Assembly: GCA_039931775.1 (NCBI GenBank)
Contig: JBDTRG010000038.1
Span: forward strand, 1 to 64,000
Reading direction: 5' to 3'
DNA length: 64,000 nt
Origin: CAIWHR01 sp039931775
Lineage (GTDB): Bacteria > Pseudomonadota > Gammaproteobacteria > Burkholderiales > Casimicrobiaceae
The translations under genes were made by a program, and so were the position numbers. How positions within the stretch are numbered: the first letter of the stretch is position 1; every line of letters begins with the position of its first letter. The notes below the pieces were generated by a model. The model was not told where the DNA came from and made no database searches. It was given only the letters and a program-made list of their open reading frames with translations. Positions 60,620 through 64,000 of this stretch are shown here, one piece after another.

Positions 60620-61447
60620 CTACTCGAAGAGCCGGTTCGCTTCGGGATACGGGATCGCGTCGGCGTGAAAGCGCGTGTACGTACCCGATTGCAGCAGCTC
60701 CTCGGCAATCCGCCGAGCGAGCATCATCGTGGCCCGCATCGGCCCCGAGCCTTCGCTCACGCGTCGCACCCCGAGCTCCTGAAGCTTCGCGATCGGCGGG
60801 CAACCCGGAACCGTGAGGATGTTCACCGGTCCAGCGATCTCGCGCACGAGCGTCCCGATCGTCGACGCGTCCGCCGCGGCTGGCACGAACAGGCAATCGG
60901 CGCCCGCCTCGCGGTAACGGTTGGCGCGCTCGATGGACACGCGCAACCGCTCCTCGTCGCTGCCGAGCTTGAGCCAGTAGCTGTCGGTGCGGGCGTTCAC
61001 GACGATGGGCACGCCCGACGCGCGCACCGCGGCGCACACCGCGCGGACCCTCTCGGTCTGTTCGACGACGTCGATCAGGTGCACGCCCCCAACCTCCGAG
61101 CTGTCCTCGATGTTGACGCCAACCGCGCCGAGGGCGATGACGTGCTTGACGGTCGCGACCACGGCGTCGATGGAGTCACCCATGCCGTTGAGGATGTCGG
61201 CGGTCACCGGCACGTCGACGCTGCGCACGATCTCGCGCGTGGCCGCGAGGATCACGTCGCGCGGAACGAATTCGTTGTCGGGATAGCCGTGGCAAAACGC
61301 GATGCCGGCGCTGCCGGTGCCCACCGCGCGCATGCCCGCGACCTCGAACACGCGCGCGCTCGCCGCATCCCACGCATTCGCGATGACCAGGATTTCTGGT
61401 CCCAGGTGCATCTGCTGGAACTCTTTTGCCTTGCCGAGTGTATCCAT
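60620..61447 (-). CDS. isocitrate lyase/PEP mutase family protein
   Basis: 275 aa, a TIM-barrel of the PEP-mutase superfamily. Typical segments are NAWDAASARVFEVAGMRAVG, TADILNGMGD (metal/phosphate loop), GVNIEDSS, VNARTDSYW and VSEGSGPMRATM. Members include oxaloacetate decarboxylases, methylisocitrate lyase-like and phosphonopyruvate-linked enzymes. The sequence does not fix the substrate. The catalytic Cys loop of isocitrate lyases (KKCGH-type) is not visible, so a lyase of small 2-oxo or carboxyvinyl substrates is more likely. It lies 31 nt after the PhyH gene in the same direction. Confidence 0.85.
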   Translation of the reverse strand: MDTLGKAKEFQQMHLGPEILVIANAWDAASARVFEVAGMRAVGTGSAGIAFCHGYPDNEFVPRDVILAATREIVRSVDVPVTADILNGMGDSIDAVVATVKHVIALGAVGVNIEDSSEVGGVHLIDVVEQTERVRAVCAAVRASGVPIVVNARTDSYWLKLGSDEERLRVSIERANRYREAGADCLFVPAAADASTIGTLVREIAGPVNILTVPGCPPIAKLQELGVRRVSEGSGPMRATMMLARRIAEELLQSGTYTRFHADAIPYPEANRLFE

Positions 61448-61478
61448 GTCGCCGCCTCCGGAAACCGGGCTTGCCCCG

Positions 61479-62339
61479 CTACGCCGCCCGATCGGGGAGC
61501 GCCTTCGGGTCGTTGTAGCTCTTCACCTGCGTGCCGCGATAGAGGATCTGCGCGTTGCGCTCGGTGATCGCCTTGTGCAGCGCGACGAATTGCGGGTCCA
61601 TATCGCGTTCGGGGCGCGGCTCGGGCTCGAAGTGATGGTGCACATCCACACCCCGCACGAGCGTCGCGCTGTCGTCGCCGGCGATTTGCGCCACCGTGGT
61701 CGGGATGTAGCGGATCGCGAATCCGATGCGCCGGTCGTCCGACGGATTCGGTGGCGAGCCGTGCACGAGGCGCACGTGGTGCAGCGACATCTCGCCCGGC
61801 TGCAATTCGATCGTCACCGCCTCGGTTTCGTCGACTTCGACCGCGACCTCCTGTCCGCGCGTCAGCAGGTTGTTCTGCGCAAACGTATCGCGGTGGGGAA
61901 TCTGGTCGCGGGTGTGCGTGCCCGGAATGAATCCCATGGCCCCATTCGCCTTGTTGCTCGGCGTCAGTGCGATCCACGCCGTCACGACATCCGGCTTGTC
62001 GAGCCCCCAGTACGTCGAATCCTGGTGCCACGAAACGAACGCCGGGTTGCGGGCTTCCTTGATGAAGAAATTGGTCGTCCAGCACAGGAGGTTCGGACCA
62101 TGGAGATCCTCGATCGCATCGACGATGCGATCGAGGCGCACCAGATCGCCGAGCCACGAGAAGATGAGGTGCGACTTGTGCCTCAGGTCTCCCTTGAGCG
62201 GACCGCCTGACTTCGCTTCGAACGCCTCCAGGCGGTCGCGGATCCTGCCGGCGTCGGCCTCCGACATCACGCGTATCGGGAACAGGCAGCCGTCGCGCCA
62301 GTACGTTTCGACCTGCGCTTCGGTGAGGATCTTGGGCAT
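61479..62339 (-). CDS. phytanoyl-CoA dioxygenase (PhyH) family protein
   Basis: 286 aa, ribosome site AAAGGAGAT before ATG 62339. Iron ligands H105 and D107 (SWHQDSTYW) and distal H193 (VRLVHGSPPN). Arg210 (GFAIRY) is the 2-oxoglutarate anchor. The family hydroxylates diverse substrates with Fe(II) and 2-oxoglutarate. Grouping with a PEP-mutase-like enzyme and a Liv transporter suggests breakdown of an imported small organic acid or amino-acid derivative. The identity is unknown. Confidence 0.87.
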   Translation of the reverse strand: MPKILTEAQVETYWRDGCLFPIRVMSEADAGRIRDRLEAFEAKSGGPLKGDLRHKSHLIFSWLGDLVRLDRIVDAIEDLHGPNLLCWTTNFFIKEARNPAFVSWHQDSTYWGLDKPDVVTAWIALTPSNKANGAMGFIPGTHTRDQIPHRDTFAQNNLLTRGQEVAVEVDETEAVTIELQPGEMSLHHVRLVHGSPPNPSDDRRIGFAIRYIPTTVAQIAGDDSATLVRGVDVHHHFEPEPRPERDMDPQFVALHKAITERNAQILYRGTQVKSYNDPKALPDRAA

Positions 62340-62356
62340 AGGATCTCCTTTCGATG

Positions 62357-63061
62357 TCACGCGCTGCCGCTGATGACCTTCATGACCTCCGGGGGATAGG
62401 TATCCCCGGGCCTTCCGTGGTAGATGATCTCGCCACGCTCGAGTACATACAACGCGTCGGCGTAATCGGGAATGTGATGGACATTCGATTCTGCCATCAC
62501 GACACCGTGCCCGAGGCGGCGAATCGACGCGATGCCTTCGCTGATGCTCGGAATGATCGCCGGCGAAAGGCCCTCGAACGGCTCGTCGAGCAGAAGCAGC
62601 CTGGGGTCGAGTGCCAGGGCGCGCGCGATCGAAACCATCTTGCGTTCACCGCCCGAGAGCTGGTTGCCGCCGCGCGTCGCGTACTGGCGCAGCTTCGGAA
62701 ATATTTCGTACGCGAGATCGATGCGCGTCTTCGCATCGGTCCCCTGCGGCCTCGTCCAGGTGGGCAGCTCGATGTTCTCGGCGACGGTCAGGTCGCCGAA
62801 GACCTGGCTTTCTTCGGGAGCGTAACCGATCCCCAGCTGCGCAATCCGATGGGTGGCCACGCCGACGATGGCCCGGCCGTCGAATTCGATCGTCCCGGAG
62901 ACGGGCTTCCGATAGCCCATGATCGTCCGGAAGGTCGTCGTCTTTCCCGCGCCGTTGCGGCCCACCAGGCAGACGAGCTGCCCGGCGGCTACTTGCAGCG
63001 AGACGCCGCGCAGGATGCGGCTGTTCTGGATGTCGACGGTGAGCCGATCGAGCGAGAGCAT
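62357..63061 (-). CDS. livF: branched-chain amino acid-type ABC transporter, ATP-binding protein
   Basis: 234 aa. Walker A GRNGAGKTTTFRTIMG, signature LSGGERKMVSIARAL, Walker B LLLLDEPFEGLSP and switch His region, the standard LivF form. It is the second ATPase of a Liv/HAAT importer. The start at 63061 is 2 nt after the livG stop. The transported solute need not be a branched-chain amino acid. Confidence 0.93.
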   Translation of the reverse strand: MLSLDRLTVDIQNSRILRGVSLQVAAGQLVCLVGRNGAGKTTTFRTIMGYRKPVSGTIEFDGRAIVGVATHRIAQLGIGYAPEESQVFGDLTVAENIELPTWTRPQGTDAKTRIDLAYEIFPKLRQYATRGGNQLSGGERKMVSIARALALDPRLLLLDEPFEGLSPAIIPSISEGIASIRRLGHGVVMAESNVHHIPDYADALYVLERGEIIYHGRPGDTYPPEVMKVISGSA

Positions 63062-63063
63062 CG

Positions 63064-63840
63064 TCACGCTCCCTTGGCGGACTTGCCGACCCACTTGCCC
63101 ACCACGGCCGCGATGATCGCGGGGTCGCCGAAAAAGTCCGCTGGCGCGCGGTCCGCCAGCACCTTCCCCGCCGTGAGCGCGACGATGCGGCTCGAATACT
63201 CGGCGACGAGATCCATGTCGTGCTCGACGAGGATGATCGCCTTGACGCCCGCGCGCTTCGCCGCGTCGACCACGTTCCGCATGATCCCGTGCTTGTCGCC
63301 GCTGGAGACCCCGCTCGTGGGCTCGTCCAGCAGGATCACCTCGGGAGAAAGCGCGAACGCGCTGGCGATGTCGAGGAGCTTCTTCTCACCTTGCGAAAGC
63401 AGGCGCGATTCGGCGTCGAGCTTGCCGTCGAGCCCGAAGATCGCCGCCACGTCGCGCACCGTGGCGCGCACGGTCGCATCGGATCGGGCCGGCGAGAACA
63501 GGTCGAGGCTCTTGCCGGATCGGGAAATGACGGCCACCGCAATGGTTTCGGCGACGGTCATTGCCGGGAAGATGTGCACCAGCTGGAAGGAGCGCGCCAT
63601 GCCGCGCTGGGAGAGCATCACCGGCCCGATGCCGGCGATGTCCTCGCCCTTGAAGCGCACCACGCCTGCGGTGGGTTTCAGGAGCCCCGTCAGCACATTG
63701 ACAAGCGTGGTCTTGCCCGCGCCGTTGGGGCCGACGATCGAGACGAGCTCGCCTTCCGAGATCGACAGCGACACGTCGTCGAGCGCCACGAAATCGCCAT
63801 AGGACTTGCCGACGCCGACCGTTTCGATGAGCGCCGTCAT
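63064..63840 (-). CDS. livG: branched-chain amino acid-type ABC transporter, ATP-binding protein
   Basis: 258 aa. Walker A GPNGAGKTTLVNVLTG, the LivG-type RSFQLVHIFPAMTVAETIAV stretch, signature LLSQGEKKLLDIASAFAL (a variant of LSGGQ) and Walker B VILLDEPTSGV. ATG 63840 overlaps the livM stop (ATGA). Confidence 0.93.
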   Translation of the reverse strand: MTALIETVGVGKSYGDFVALDDVSLSISEGELVSIVGPNGAGKTTLVNVLTGLLKPTAGVVRFKGEDIAGIGPVMLSQRGMARSFQLVHIFPAMTVAETIAVAVISRSGKSLDLFSPARSDATVRATVRDVAAIFGLDGKLDAESRLLSQGEKKLLDIASAFALSPEVILLDEPTSGVSSGDKHGIMRNVVDAAKRAGVKAIILVEHDMDLVAEYSSRIVALTAGKVLADRAPADFFGDPAIIAAVVGKWVGKSAKGA

Positions 63841-64000
63841 TTTCGCCACACCTTCGACCGCAGATCCAGTGCTAAGCCCATCAGTCCGCGCGGGAAGAGC
63901 ACCACGATCAGCAGCAGGGTCAATCCGAGGAAGAAGCGCCAGTATTGGGTCGCTCCCATCAATTCCGACTTGAGGAAGATGAACGTGAAAGCCCCCACCA
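63837..64000 (-). CDS. livM: branched-chain amino acid-type ABC permease LivM, C-terminal end, cut by window edge
   Basis: The last 53 residues of a permease: VGAFTFIFLKSELMGATQYW, a transmembrane segment FFLGLTLLLIVVLFPRGLMG and a basic end LDLRSKVWRK. The FPRGLMG motif is characteristic of LivM/LivH-type permeases. The rest of the gene lies to the right of the window. Confidence 0.88.
   Translation of the reverse strand, partial: VGAFTFIFLKSELMGATQYWRFFLGLTLLLIVVLFPRGLMGLALDLRSKVWRK

Overview
The window looks like a chromosomal segment of a high-GC betaproteobacterium, probably Burkholderiales or a relative. The pointers are an IPTL-CTERM sorting protein, an adjacent DUF2844/DUF3443 pair, DUF3182, DUF1328, DUF3309 and CsbD-type small stress proteins, and a GbdR-type regulator beside choline and sarcosine catabolic genes. 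All calls come from reading the sequence and translations by eye. No database search was run.

Layout. (1) 1-5.5 kb: the N-terminal part of a type I restriction HsdR-like subunit, tRNA-Ser(GGA), an MtfA peptidase, a DUF2844-DUF3443 pair and an IPTL-CTERM beta-helix protein. (2) 5.6-24.3 kb: a choline-to-glycine block. It holds soxBDAG plus a translationally coupled HAD phosphatase on the minus strand, a dimethylglycine/sarcosine dehydrogenase-like flavoprotein followed by a very large AAA/BTAD regulator, a calpain-like cysteine protease with a small Lys-rich protein, a hotdog thioesterase, betA, betB and a GbdR-like AraC regulator. The glycine betaine demethylation step (gbcAB-type) is not in the window. 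(3) 24.2-60.5 kb: a long stress and signalling region. It contains a DksA/TraR zinc-finger protein, two compact sigma-54 activators, several response regulators and hybrid kinases, a diguanylate cyclase with an Hpt partner, two phospholipase D/cardiolipin synthase-like enzymes, Fe/Mn SOD, and many small envelope or stress proteins: CsbD, DUF883 twice, DUF1328, DUF3309, two entericidin-like lipoproteins, a beta/gamma-crystallin glycine-zipper protein and YqjE/YqjK-like proteins. Relics lie between them: an IS481 transposase piece, a hemerythrin tail, a general-stress-protein N-terminus and a collapsed giant multi-HAMP hybrid kinase. (4) 60.6-64 kb: a PEP-mutase/isocitrate-lyase-type enzyme, a PhyH-type dioxygenase and livF-livG-livM of a branched-chain amino-acid-type ABC transporter. 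livM runs off the right edge.

How the genes may work together. In region 2, BetA and BetB would make glycine betaine from choline, and the dehydrogenase and the heterotetrameric sarcosine oxidase would finish demethylation to glycine, feeding one-carbon units to folate under the GbdR-like regulator. In region 3, two -24/-12 promoters (before csbD at 29836 and before the gene at 52809) sit in the same window as two sigma-54 activators. A recurring GTAGGA/TCCTAC element lies upstream of many of the small stress genes. Together these suggest a coordinated envelope-stress regulon. This is an inference, not something shown directly.
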